Origin: Asinibacterium sp. OR53 | GTDB lineage: Bacteria > Bacteroidota > Bacteroidia > Chitinophagales > Chitinophagaceae | Reading direction: 5' to 3' | Assembly: GCF_000515315.1 (NCBI RefSeq) | Contig: NZ_KI911562.1 | Coordinates: 761,974-825,973, forward strand | Length of the DNA: 64,000 bases | Part shown: piece after piece, positions 53,664 to 62,302 of the stretch | Layout of the letters: the number at the start of each line of letters is the position of its first letter | Numbering within the stretch: the stretch's first letter is position 1 | Notes under the pieces: model-generated | Database searches by the model: none | Told to the model about the DNA's origin: nothing | Seen by the model: the letters and a program-made list of their open reading frames with translations, nothing else | Translations under genes and position numbers: made by a program

Positions 53664-55079
53664 TTAATTCTTTACTGCGGAATGGGTTCTGTCGGCCGCT
53701 TTGCGCCATTCGTCTAGACCGCTGCAACTGGCAAAATCGCCGTCGATGGCTACATAATAAGTAGGAATGTGTTCTTTGAACCATTTTTCCAGCACCTCCT
53801 GTTTCTTTTCGGCCAGCGCGCGCTTGGCTACGCGGTCATAATCTTCTTTCAGGTTTTCGCGGTGGGCTTCGGTACGGGTCTTCAGGTATAGGATCCTTAC
53901 CACGCGGCGATTGCGGTCGTCGGTATATACCTGGGGTTGTGAAAACTGGCCGGGCTTCAGGGTTCTGAGTGCGGCTACCAGGTCTTTATCCTCAATCTGG
54001 TCAATACGCAGGAAAGTAGAGCCGGAGCCATCCTGTGCAGTGATAGAACCTGCGCTGTATTTGCTGTTCTCATCATCGCTGTATTTGCTTACGGCTTCAC
54101 CAAAACTCATGGTGCCGGCCACCAGTTTGGTGCGGATGGTATCGAGCTTGTGTTTGGCTTCTGTGATCTCTTCATCGGTTACCGGTGGAATGCGCAGTAT
54201 GTGTTTAACAACTGCTTCATCCCCGGAGCGGCTGATCATTTGAATGATGTGCAGTCCGAATTTCGATTTTACCACCGGTGATACCTGTCCTTCCTTGAGC
54301 CTGAATGCGGCTGCCATGAAAGCGGGATCCCAGTTCTTATCGTTGCGGTTGAGGGTGTATTGTCCGCCGTTGTCTTTCACGGCCGGGTCTTCGGAATACA
54401 GTTTGGCCAGCTGGTCTATCTTCTGCGTACCGGCTTCGATCTGCTTCTTGTAATCATACATCTGCTTCGCCACATAATCTTCCACGTCTTTATTGGCTTT
54501 CGGGTGCACTACAACCTGGCTGATCTCTATCTCACTTTCGTAATAGGGCAGGCTGTCTTTGGGCGTCTTATTATAGTATGCTTTTACTTCTGTAGGCGTG
54601 ATCTTCACATTGTCTACGATCTTGGCCTGCATGGCATCTGCCAGCTTGCCTTCCTTGATGGCTTCTTTATTGTCTTCCTTGATCTGGTAAACGGTTTTGC
54701 CGGCAATTTCTTCCAGCACGTCTTTCGATCCGTATTCCATGATGAGCCTGCGTATGCGCAGGTCCATAGCAGATTCTATTTCTTCATCCGAAACCGGGAG
54801 TGAATCTTTCTGGGCCTGCAATACCATCGCTTTCCTGATCAGGAAACCTTCCAGTACCTGGCATTCAGTAGGCAATATCACATGATCCTGACCCTGGGTT
54901 TGCCTTTTGGCGTCGGCCACGGCATTGATCACATCCGAGCGGAGGATGATCTTATCACCCACCTGCCCCACGATCTTGTCGGCCAGCACTTTTTTGGTCT
55001 GGGCCTGAACAGATGGGTTCATGCCCAGCCCGCCTCCAATCAACAATACCAATAGAATTGCCTTCTTCATAAGTTTCAA
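53664..55079 (-). CDS. SurA-like periplasmic peptidyl-prolyl isomerase
   Basis: Outer-membrane protein chaperone of 471 aa. It has a signal peptide (residues 1-26), a SurA N-terminal helical domain (about 30-170) and two parvulin domains (about 175-285 and 285-395, with SEDPAVKDNGGQY and SDDENSKYSAGSI at equivalent positions). A cysteine and Trp/Asp-rich tail follows. It is transcribed after infB on the same strand with a 48-base gap and closed by a strong terminator. Confidence 0.9.
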   Translation of the reverse strand: MKLMKKAILLVLLIGGGLGMNPSVQAQTKKVLADKIVGQVGDKIILRSDVINAVADAKRQTQGQDHVILPTECQVLEGFLIRKAMVLQAQKDSLPVSDEEIESAMDLRIRRLIMEYGSKDVLEEIAGKTVYQIKEDNKEAIKEGKLADAMQAKIVDNVKITPTEVKAYYNKTPKDSLPYYESEIEISQVVVHPKANKDVEDYVAKQMYDYKKQIEAGTQKIDQLAKLYSEDPAVKDNGGQYTLNRNDKNWDPAFMAAAFRLKEGQVSPVVKSKFGLHIIQMISRSGDEAVVKHILRIPPVTDEEITEAKHKLDTIRTKLVAGTMSFGEAVSKYSDDENSKYSAGSITAQDGSGSTFLRIDQIEDKDLVAALRTLKPGQFSQPQVYTDDRNRRVVRILYLKTRTEAHRENLKEDYDRVAKRALAEKKQEVLEKWFKEHIPTYYVAIDGDFASCSGLDEWRKAADRTHSAVKN

Positions 55080-55127
55080 TGTGGGTCAAATGTAGGTTAT
55101 CGGGTTCTTAAGAAAATGTAAAAGCTA

Positions 55128-58091
55128 TTACAGGGTACGCTTCACTTCTTCTTCTTCAAATGCTTCTACGATGTCGCCTACCTTGATATCGTTGTAGTTC
55201 TTGATGGTTAAACCGCACTCCATGTTGGATACCACTTCTTTCACATCGTCCTTGAAACGTTTCAGGCTGCCCAGCTCGGCGCTCTGTCCTTCGCCTTTGG
55301 GGTATTCCACGATACCGTCGCGGATGATGCGGATCTTGCTGTTGCGGCTGATCTTTCCTTCGAGCACATAACAACCGGCCACGGTGGCTTTGTCGAACTT
55401 GTACACTTCGCGTACTTCCACGTTGGCCACGATCTTTTCCTGGTATTTGGGTTCCAGCATACCCTCCATCGCGCTCTTGATCTCGTCGATGGCGGTATAG
55501 ATGATGGAGTATAGTTTGATCTGTACACCTTCTGTTTCTGCCAGCCTGTTGGCCTGCATGGAAGGTCGCACGTTAAAGCCGATGATGATGGCGTCTGATG
55601 CAGTGGCCAGCAGTACATCGCTTTCGGATATCTGTCCTACTGCTTTGTGTACCACGCGCACGGCGATCTCTTCGTTGGAGAGTTTCTGCAAGGAGTCGCT
55701 CAGGGCTTCCACCGAACCGTCCACATCACCTTTGATAATGATGTTGAGCTCCTTGAAGTTACCCAGTGCCAGACGACGTCCGATCTCATCGAGCGTGATG
55801 TGTTTTCTCGCTCTCAGTCCCTGCTCGCGCAGGATCTGGGCGCGCTTGGTTGCCACTTCTTTGGCATCGGCCTCATCTTCATACACTTTGAATTTCTCAC
55901 CCGCCTGCGGCGCACCGTTCAAGCCCAGTATCACTACCGGTGTGGATGGCGGCGCTTCTTCGATACGCTGGTTACGTTCGTTGAACATCGCTTTCACACG
56001 GCCATAGTGCTGTCCGGAAACGATCAAATCGCCCTGGCGTAAGGTTCCGTTCTGCACCAATATGGTGGCCACATAACCACGTCCTTTATCGAGCGATGCT
56101 TCGATGATGGTACCGGCGGCTTCGCGGTCGGGGTTGGCTTTGAGGTCGAGCAGTTCTGCTTCGAGCAATACTTTTTCGAGCAGCAGGTCTACATTGAGTC
56201 CCTGTTTGGCAGAGAGCTCCTGGTTCTGGAACTTACCGCCCCAGGCTTCTACCAGGATGTTCATTTGCGAGAGTTGCTCGTATATTTTCTGCGGATTGGC
56301 CCCGTCTTTGTCTATTTTGTTCACCGCAAAGATCATGGGTACGCCGGCAGCCTGTGCGTGGCTGATGGCTTCCTTGGTCTGCGGCATCACGGCGTCGTCG
56401 GCCGCTACTACAATGATGGCAATGTCGGTTACTTTGGCACCGCGGGCACGCATGGCGGTAAACGCTTCGTGACCCGGCGTATCGAGGAAAGTGATGGCTT
56501 TGCCGTTGGGCAGGGTTACCTCGTAGGCGCCAATGTGCTGGGTGATACCACCGGCTTCACCGGCTACCACGTTGGCATTTCGGATATAGTCGAGCAGTGA
56601 AGTCTTACCGTGGTCTACGTGACCCATGATGGTAACAATGGGAGCACGTGTTACGCGGTCTTCCTCATCATCTTCATCGTCTTCCTCTTCCATTTCCTGT
56701 GCATCGTCCATACCTATGAATTCCACTTCGAAACCGAATTCACTGGCCACCAGTTCAATCACTTCCGCGTCGAGGCGTTGGTTGATGGATACCATGATAC
56801 CCAGGTTCATACATTTTCCGATCACTTCGGCAAAACTTACGTCCATGAGGTTGGCCAGCTCGCTTACGGTAATGAATTCCGTTACCTGCAGCTTGTTGTC
56901 TTCCGCGGATTCGCCCATGGCTTCAGCGGCTTCGTCGCGTTTGGCGCGGCGGTATTTGGCTTTGAGGCTCTTACCACGACCGCCGGAACCGGCCAGCTTG
57001 GCCTGCGTTTCGCGGATCTTTTCCTGTATGGCTTTCTGGTCTATCTCTTTGTCTTCTACGGGCGTCCTGCGCGGATTCCTGTCGTTGCTGCGGTTGCCGC
57101 CTCTTTGCGGACCGCCGCGGTTATCGCGGTTGAAGCCTCCGCCCTGTTGCGGGCCACGATTCTGACCGGGACCGCCACCGGGCCTGTTGCCCTGGAACGG
57201 AGGTCGCTGACCACCCTGGCCCTGACCTTGCCCTTGCGGCTGGTCGCCCGGTTTTTTATCGATGGGTATACGCTTGCGTTTACGTTTCTCGTCGCGGGCC
57301 ATGGGCTTGGGACGGGTATCGCTGTTCACAGGCAGTTCTATCTTACCCAGGATCTTGGGACCTTCCAGTTTTTCGGCGCGGATGTTCTCGATCACGGGGC
57401 CGGCTTCTCCTGCCGGTGTTGCTTGCGGCGGGGGCGCTGCTAGTGTTACAACAGGCTCCTGCTTGGCAACCGGCTCTGGTTTAGGTGCTGCCGGTGCAAC
57501 GGGCTCTTCTTTGGGAGCCGGTTGTTTGGCCTCGGCGGCCGGAGCAGCTTCTTCTGCCGGATGCTCTTCTTTTTTCCTGGGCGCCGCTTTTTTGGGGCGG
57601 GTAGAAGAGTCAATGGCGGAGAGGTCTATTTTGTTGATGACTTTCGGCGCTTCGATTTCGGGCGCTTCTATCTTCACATGGTTGTTGTCTTCTGAAGCGG
57701 GTGTTTCTGCTACCGGTTCCGGTTTAGCGGCAGGGGGCGGAGCGGGTGCTACCGGTTCTGCTACCGCAGGTTCTTCAGTTGCCGGTTTTTCTTCTTTGAC
57801 TGCCGGCTTCTTCTCTTCTTTCTTAAAGCTGATCTCTTCTTCGTCTTTCCTTTTCTTAGCTTCTCCCTGGGCCGCTTTGGGTATTTCTACCTGGTCGGCT
57901 TTGTTCTTGGCCACTTTATCGCTCTGGAACTCTGCCTGCAGGGCATAGTATTGGTCTTCCAGGAGCTTGGCGGTGGGCTTCAGGTCGTCGCGGTTAAATC
58001 CTTTTTTCACCAGGAACTCGACCAGGGTATCCTGGCCAATGTTGAATTCCTTGGCGGCTTGTAACAGTCTCGGTAATTTCAGTTCTGACAT
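55128..58091 (-). CDS. infB: Translation initiation factor IF-2
   Basis: GTPase that places initiator tRNA on the 30S subunit, 987 aa. An N-terminal IF2_N domain (about 1-50) is followed by a long Lys/Glu/Pro/Ala-rich linker (to about 280) and a Gly/Gln/Arg-rich stretch (about 285-345, repeated GQGQGG, NRPGGG and RGG-like units). A second IF2_N-like segment, then the G domain ([32 protein letters not shown]), domain II, III and the C-terminal tRNA-binding domain complete it. It is the third gene of rimP-nusA-infB. Confidence 0.98.
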   Translation of the reverse strand: MSELKLPRLLQAAKEFNIGQDTLVEFLVKKGFNRDDLKPTAKLLEDQYYALQAEFQSDKVAKNKADQVEIPKAAQGEAKKRKDEEEISFKKEEKKPAVKEEKPATEEPAVAEPVAPAPPPAAKPEPVAETPASEDNNHVKIEAPEIEAPKVINKIDLSAIDSSTRPKKAAPRKKEEHPAEEAAPAAEAKQPAPKEEPVAPAAPKPEPVAKQEPVVTLAAPPPQATPAGEAGPVIENIRAEKLEGPKILGKIELPVNSDTRPKPMARDEKRKRKRIPIDKKPGDQPQGQGQGQGGQRPPFQGNRPGGGPGQNRGPQQGGGFNRDNRGGPQRGGNRSNDRNPRRTPVEDKEIDQKAIQEKIRETQAKLAGSGGRGKSLKAKYRRAKRDEAAEAMGESAEDNKLQVTEFITVSELANLMDVSFAEVIGKCMNLGIMVSINQRLDAEVIELVASEFGFEVEFIGMDDAQEMEEEDDEDDEEDRVTRAPIVTIMGHVDHGKTSLLDYIRNANVVAGEAGGITQHIGAYEVTLPNGKAITFLDTPGHEAFTAMRARGAKVTDIAIIVVAADDAVMPQTKEAISHAQAAGVPMIFAVNKIDKDGANPQKIYEQLSQMNILVEAWGGKFQNQELSAKQGLNVDLLLEKVLLEAELLDLKANPDREAAGTIIEASLDKGRGYVATILVQNGTLRQGDLIVSGQHYGRVKAMFNERNQRIEEAPPSTPVVILGLNGAPQAGEKFKVYEDEADAKEVATKRAQILREQGLRARKHITLDEIGRRLALGNFKELNIIIKGDVDGSVEALSDSLQKLSNEEIAVRVVHKAVGQISESDVLLATASDAIIIGFNVRPSMQANRLAETEGVQIKLYSIIYTAIDEIKSAMEGMLEPKYQEKIVANVEVREVYKFDKATVAGCYVLEGKISRNSKIRIIRDGIVEYPKGEGQSAELGSLKRFKDDVKEVVSNMECGLTIKNYNDIKVGDIVEAFEEEEVKRTL

Positions 58092-58147
58092 TCAGTGTTT
58101 TTATGGTCTTCGAAAGACTTCGGCAAATATAGCTTCTAATGAGGAGC

Positions 58148-59398
58148 TTATTCTTCTCTGTCGAATTCTTCCTGTAATATTCTTCTTACGTCTGTGATGG
58201 TTTCTTTTTCCAGGTCTGTTCTTCTTTCCAGTTCTTCGGGTGTTAGTTTGAGCACGCTGCGAGCGGTATCGCAACCGATGCGTTTGAATTCGTCGATGAT
58301 CCAGGATTCGATCTCATCGCTGAATTCATCGAGGTCGATATCGAACTCGTCGGTCACTTCTTCGTCTTCGCGGAACACATCGATCTCATAACCCGTCAAT
58401 TCGCAGGCCAACTTTATGTTTACGCCCCGGCGACCGATGGCCAGGGATACCTGGTCGGCCTTGAGGTACACTTCGGCGTGCTTTTTTTCGTTGTCCAGCT
58501 CCATGAAGCTGATCTTGGCGGGCGTAAGCGAGCGCTGGATGAGCAGCTGTATGTTGCTGGTATAGTTGATTACGTCTATATTTTCATTCTTCAGTTCACG
58601 TACAATACCGTGGATACGGCTACCTTTCATACCCACGCAGGCGCCTACGGGGTCTATGCGGTCGTCGTAAGATTCTACGGCCACTTTGGCGCGCTCCCCG
58701 GGGTCGCGTACGATCTTTTTGATGGCGATGAGGCCGTCGAAGATCTCGGGTACTTCAATCTCCAGCAGTTTGGCCAGGAACAGCGGACTGGTCCTCGATA
58801 GGATGATCACCGGCGTATTGTTCTTGAGGTCTACGCGGGCTACCACGGCGCGGATGTTCTCGCCTTTTTTGAAGTAGTCTTGCGGGATCTGTTCCGATTT
58901 GGGCAGGATAAGCTCGTTGCCTTCTTCATCGAGCAGGAGCACTTCTTTTTTCCAAACCTGGTACACTTCGGCGCTGATGATCTCACCTACGCGGTCGCCG
59001 TATTTTTTAATGAGCACGTTCTTTTTCAGGTCGCTGATGCGGCTGGCCAGGGTTTGTTTGGCGGCCAGGATGGCGCGGCGGCCGAAATCGAGAATGTCTA
59101 CTTCTTCGTACAATTCTTCACCTACTTCGAAGTCAGGTTCAATTTTGGTGGCTTCGGTATAGGCCACTTCGGCCAGGGGGTTTTCCACTTCACCGTCTTC
59201 CACGATCATGCGGCGGCGGATGATCTCAAGGTCACCTTTTTCCGCGTTCACGATCACATCGAAATTATCGTCGCTTCCGTATTTCTTGCGCAGGAGGGTT
59301 TTGAAAACGTCTTCCACCACTTTCATCATCGTGGGACGGTCTATATTCTCTGCGTCTTTGAATTCCTGGAATGCTTCAATCAGGTTAATACTGGCCAT
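58148..59398 (-). CDS. nusA: Transcription termination/antitermination factor NusA
   Basis: RNA-polymerase-binding factor of 416 aa. The N-terminal polymerase domain (about 1-125) is followed by S1 (about 130-195) and two KH domains (about 200-345, with GACVGMKGSRI and SLAIGRRGVNIKLA). A short acidic C-terminus replaces the acidic repeats of E. coli NusA, as usual in Bacteroidota. It follows rimP by 14 bases and precedes infB by 56. Confidence 0.97.
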   Translation of the reverse strand: MASINLIEAFQEFKDAENIDRPTMMKVVEDVFKTLLRKKYGSDDNFDVIVNAEKGDLEIIRRRMIVEDGEVENPLAEVAYTEATKIEPDFEVGEELYEEVDILDFGRRAILAAKQTLASRISDLKKNVLIKKYGDRVGEIISAEVYQVWKKEVLLLDEEGNELILPKSEQIPQDYFKKGENIRAVVARVDLKNNTPVIILSRTSPLFLAKLLEIEVPEIFDGLIAIKKIVRDPGERAKVAVESYDDRIDPVGACVGMKGSRIHGIVRELKNENIDVINYTSNIQLLIQRSLTPAKISFMELDNEKKHAEVYLKADQVSLAIGRRGVNIKLACELTGYEIDVFREDEEVTDEFDIDLDEFSDEIESWIIDEFKRIGCDTARSVLKLTPEELERRTDLEKETITDVRRILQEEFDREE

Positions 59399-59412
59399 AG
59401 CTCTGAATTTTA

Positions 59413-59883
59413 TTAGAATTTGACTTGAACTGTTGTAGTTTTTATGTTATTGAATGGTATTACCAATTGTTGGGTCACCGCTTTTTTGCCTTTGCCCTCG
59501 GTATGTTCTATTATGATATCGGCTTCGGCCACTTCCAGCAGTTTGCCTTCTTTCTGTGTGCCATCGGTAAAAAGTATTTCTACCTGGCGGCCGATGTTTT
59601 TTACATACTGGCGTTGGAGTTTCAGGGGCTCGTCTACGCCGGGTGAAGAGAGTTCGAGGGAGAATTCTCCTTCGGGGTACATACCGGTTTCTTCTATGAG
59701 TTTGTAGAGTTTCCGGTTGAACTGCACGCATTTCTCTATGGCGATGCCCTGGTCGCCGTCGATGAATACTTTTACGTTGTTGGTGGGTTTTATTTTCACT
59801 GCCACACGGAAATAGGCGGGTTCGCCGGCCAGCACTTGGTCGGTAAGTTGCTCTATTTTTTCTATTGCTGTTTCGTTTGCCAT
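59413..59883 (-). CDS. rimP: Ribosome maturation factor RimP
   Basis: 30S assembly factor of 156 aa. The N-terminal alpha/beta domain (about 1-85, ending YPEGEFSLELSSPGVDEPL, the family signature) is followed by a C-terminal SH3-like barrel. It is the first gene of the conserved rimP-nusA-infB operon. A hairpin with a T-run lies in its leader. Confidence 0.95.
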   Translation of the reverse strand: MANETAIEKIEQLTDQVLAGEPAYFRVAVKIKPTNNVKVFIDGDQGIAIEKCVQFNRKLYKLIEETGMYPEGEFSLELSSPGVDEPLKLQRQYVKNIGRQVEILFTDGTQKEGKLLEVAEADIIIEHTEGKGKKAVTQQLVIPFNNIKTTTVQVKF

Positions 59884-59901
59884 TAATTTCTTCGGGTATG
59901 T

Positions 59902-59932
59902 AAAAAGGAGAAGGGAACGGTGTCCGTTCCCT
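59902..59932 (-). promoter_or_regulatory. Attenuator-like hairpin in rimP-nusA-infB leader
   Basis: Minus strand: AGAAGGGAACGG, loop ACA, CCGTTCCCTTCT, then CCTTTTTA. It lies between the predicted start (near 59948) and the rimP ATG (59883). No minus-strand gene lies immediately upstream, so it acts within this operon's leader. Conditional termination or NusA-linked feedback is inference. Confidence 0.6.
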
Positions 59933-59953
59933 TCTGTTGTTCATTTCCGAGTG

Positions 59954-59986
59954 CAAATGTAGTGTATTGCAGGTGTATATTCCAAA
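59954..59986 (-). promoter_or_regulatory. rimP operon promoter
   Basis: Minus strand TTTG (59983-59986), 21-base spacer, TACATTTG (59954-59961), a good Bacteroidota promoter match. The leader to rimP would be about 65 bases. Confidence 0.6.
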
Positions 59987-60057
59987 TTTTTGGCGTTAAG
60001 GGGTTTTAACTTTTTGGTGGCTGGGGCTTGGTTTTAATGGTTTAACTTTGTTGCCCC

Positions 60058-60291
60058 ATGTTCAAGATATTAGTTTACGGTTTCATCATTTACATCGTAT
60101 ACCGGTTCATTTTTGACTTTGCCATACCGGTGAGCAAGGCCAGCAGCCAGGTGCGGGAGAAGTTGCAGGAGATGCAGCGCCAGCAGGAGGAAGCGGCGAG
60201 ACAGCAACAGGCGCAGAGCCAGCAGCGGACTTCTTCTTCAAAGCCTTCGGTAGGTGAGGATTATATTGAGTTTGAAGAGGTAAAGAAATAG
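60058..60291 (+). CDS. DUF4834 family small membrane protein
   Basis: Protein of 77 aa: one N-terminal transmembrane helix (residues 3-22, ILVYGFIIYIVYRFIFDFAI), a Gln/Glu/Arg-rich coiled segment (about 32-58), and the conserved GEDYIEFEEVK tail of DUF4834. It is divergent from rimP, a common Bacteroidota arrangement. TAACTTTG (60043-60050) lies 7 bases before the ATG. The function is unknown. Confidence 0.88.
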   Translation: MFKILVYGFIIYIVYRFIFDFAIPVSKASSQVREKLQEMQRQQEEAARQQQAQSQQRTSSSKPSVGEDYIEFEEVKK

Positions 60292-60296
60292 TTACC

Positions 60297-60330
60297 CGTC
60301 ATCCCGATTCTGATTTGTTCGTCATCCCGA
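60297..60330. repeat. Short direct repeat CGTCATCCCGA (two copies)
   Basis: CGTCATCCCGA occurs at 60297-60307 and 60320-60330. The second runs on as GCGCAGCCGAAGGATCTC, a sequence I recall as a dispersed intergenic repeat in Bacteroidota genomes. It sits just after the DUF4834 stop. Confidence 0.5.
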
Positions 60331-60378
60331 GCGCAGCCGAAGGATCTCACAAAACTTTCAACCAACTATTTTCCATAC

Positions 60379-60990
60379 TTATAGTCCCAGTTCCAGCACA
60401 GTTTTAGGCGCCGCCAAGTGAATGGTTTGCAGACCCGTTTTTTGTGCCCCTTCTATGTTTTTGTAGGTATCGTCTATAAAAACGGTTTCAGCAGGGTTCA
60501 GCTTTTCTGCTTTAATGATCGCTTCGAAAGATTCAAGATCAGGTTTTCTGAGGCCCAGCTCATGCGAGTAATACGCTTTGATGAAGAAGCTGTTGAAATC
60601 GCGCCCATTGTTGTTTTTACTGAAATCGGCTATGAAATGATCGTAATGGATCTGGTTGGTGTTGGAAAAGAGGTAGACGTTATATCTTTTGCCGATGGCT
60701 TCCAGCCAGGTCACGCGTTCTTGCGGAAAATCGAGCAGCAGTGCATTCCAGGCATCACGAATTTGTTCATCGGTGAGGTTGGTGCCGGTTTCTTTGCGGA
60801 AGTCATCATAGAATTCCTGTGGCGAAATTTTGCCGGTTTCGAGGTTCAGGAACAGGTCGTGCGAATGGTGTTGGGTGAACATGGCGTTGAATTGGGGTAC
60901 GCTCAGGTTCCTGAATGCTTTTTCTGTCAGCGAGAAATCGAGGTTGAGGAAAACGCCGCCGAAGTCGAAGATGATATTTTTCGTTTGCAT
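60379..60990 (-). CDS. HAD family hydrolase (YihX/haloacid dehalogenase-like)
   Basis: HAD-superfamily phosphatase of 203 aa from the start at 60990. Motif I is IIFDFGGVFLNLDF with the nucleophile aspartate, motif II lies in YLFSNTN, the motif III lysine in LRKPDLESF, and motif IV is VFIDDTYKN. The GGVF variant and size fit the YihX-like sugar-phosphate phosphatases. The longer frame from 61029 runs toward the promoter of the divergent tRNA and lacks homology. Confidence 0.92.
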   Translation of the reverse strand: MQTKNIIFDFGGVFLNLDFSLTEKAFRNLSVPQFNAMFTQHHSHDLFLNLETGKISPQEFYDDFRKETGTNLTDEQIRDAWNALLLDFPQERVTWLEAIGKRYNVYLFSNTNQIHYDHFIADFSKNNNGRDFNSFFIKAYYSHELGLRKPDLESFEAIIKAEKLNPAETVFIDDTYKNIEGAQKTGLQTIHLAAPKTVLELGL

Positions 60991-61013
60991 GCGGCAAATA
61001 TCCCTTATTTCTC

Positions 61014-61021
61014 TATTTTTG
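61014..61021 (+). promoter_or_regulatory. tRNA-CAT promoter -7 element TATTTTTG
   Basis: TAnnTTTG match 21 bases before the tRNA; the same element and spacing as at tRNA-Asn. Confidence 0.5.
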
Positions 61022-61042
61022 CCGCCCAAGATCGAAAGATCA

Positions 61043-61116
61043 GGGCCTATAGCTCAGTTGGTTAGAGCACCTGACTCATAATCAGGGGGTCCCAGGATCA
61101 TGCCCTGGTGGGCCCA
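61043..61116 (+). tRNA. tRNA with CAT anticodon (Met, or lysidine-type Ile)
   Basis: Cloverleaf: acceptor GGGCCTA / TGGGCCC with one G-U pair, D-arm GCTC-GAGC, anticodon arm CCTGA-CTCATAA-TCAGG, discriminator A. An elongator Met or a TilS-modified Ile2 tRNA cannot be told apart here. The T-arm CCAGG-ATCATGC-CCTGG has A at position 54 and T at 58, the reverse of the usual T54-A58. CCA is not encoded. Confidence 0.9.
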
Positions 61117-61130
61117 CAAAATTTCGCGAG

Positions 61131-61155
61131 AGTGCCGGGTTTTCCGGCACTTTTT
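61131..61155 (+). terminator. Terminator after tRNA-CAT
   Basis: Stem AGTGCCGG / CCGGCACT with a 5-base loop, then TTTTT. Confidence 0.8.
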
Positions 61156-61276
61156 CGATTTTATAGATATAGTTGTCTATTTGGTTGTCTATAATATTTA
61201 TAAATAAAATTATTTTCCGGGTGATAATTGCAACTGTCGATGGACTAGACTCTCCCCTAAATTTTAAACGTCGATA

Positions 61277-62302
61277 TTAGCGGTAGTTATATAGTCTTTC
61301 AAAAAATGAATAAGAATATTTTAAAATTCTGTCCGCCGTATACCTTGTAGCATCAGTACAATCTTTGTCATGTATGATGCCATTTATAAATGCTGCGGTC
61401 AATCGCTCTGAGGGCATTTGTCCAAATGAAGCCAAACATTGTTTTTGAAATATTTCTTTATAAAAGTTCAATTGCTTTTCTACTTTTTCTTGTCGAAAGT
61501 ATGCATTGGAAACTTCAATCCTTTCAGTGTTGTTAATAACTTTTATTATAAAGCTTTCTTCGTTTCGGTTAGTAAAATGATTAAAGGTATCCTTTGCATT
61601 TATGCCATATATGTCTACATATTTTATGGATGCTTCATTTTCGAACACTTGAATAGTAAAATCATTAAAAAATATCACATAGTTGCCATCAATAATACCA
61701 ATACCTACCAAATTTTTTGTGTATTCAAAGTCGTCACCTAAAGTATTCAGATAGGTTACATTTAATGGTATTGCATTAATTCTTTGCTCTGAAATATCCT
61801 TGTCAAATAGTATTTCTCTTAATTCATTTTGAAGTGCTGGAGGAATATTGAATATTGGGTCGCAAATTGATGTACGCCAAACTTGTAAAAGGAAAAATTG
61901 GCGCATAATAGTTTTCTCTGGAAATGATAATTCACTTGTTCCAGTTAAATCGTTGCCTCTTAATCTGGGCAAAATAGTTTGACTGAATTGCTCTTCAATT
62001 TCCGTAAAGAATCCTTCACAAGTCCTACAAAAAACATAGTCAACCGAATAAGCAATTTGTTTCGCATTGGCAATCTCTTCTTCGGTCGGCTCTCTTCCTA
62101 ATGCCTCCAAAATTGAATTTTGAGAAGTTTCTCTCTGAAAATTAAAGTCGATAAATGGTGTTGAATTGGAAACCTCAAACATATATCCTTTCTCTCTGAC
62201 ATTAGCCCCATCTTCGTTTAAGCAAGACCTTATTATACCATCAGTCAAATAATGAGTATTTTTTTTATCAGCTTCCCTTTTTTGGCAAAATTTACAAGTC
62301 AT
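61277..62302 (-). CDS. Uncharacterised Cys-rich protein paired with HEPN-RES gene
   Basis: I do not recognise this 341-aa protein. The N-terminus has CKFCQ (residues 3-7) and a later CRTC (about residue 93), which could form one zinc site around an intervening insertion. The NTHYLT stretch after the first pair faintly recalls the HxxP-type part of HNH zinc ribbons, but no full nuclease motif is present. The middle and C-terminal parts are mixed helix and strand. The start overlaps the RES gene stop by 4 bases, so it is the second gene of a coupled pair. AT-rich composition suggests transfer. Antitoxin or effector partner is inference. Confidence 0.82.
   Translation of the reverse strand: MTCKFCQKREADKKNTHYLTDGIIRSCLNEDGANVREKGYMFEVSNSTPFIDFNFQRETSQNSILEALGREPTEEEIANAKQIAYSVDYVFCRTCEGFFTEIEEQFSQTILPRLRGNDLTGTSELSFPEKTIMRQFFLLQVWRTSICDPIFNIPPALQNELREILFDKDISEQRINAIPLNVTYLNTLGDDFEYTKNLVGIGIIDGNYVIFFNDFTIQVFENEASIKYVDIYGINAKDTFNHFTNRNEESFIIKVINNTERIEVSNAYFRQEKVEKQLNFYKEIFQKQCLASFGQMPSERLTAAFINGIIHDKDCTDATRYTADRILKYSYSFFERLYNYR

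Noticed and set aside
56610..57443. 277-codon plus-strand open frame opposite infB
   Set aside because: It is the complement of the low-complexity IF-2 linker; the hydrophobic, aromatic-rich product has no domain logic and infB is certain.
61277..62302. HNH nuclease call for the RES partner
   Set aside because: Only a CxxC and a vaguely similar NTHYLT stretch are present; the HNH core residues are missing.
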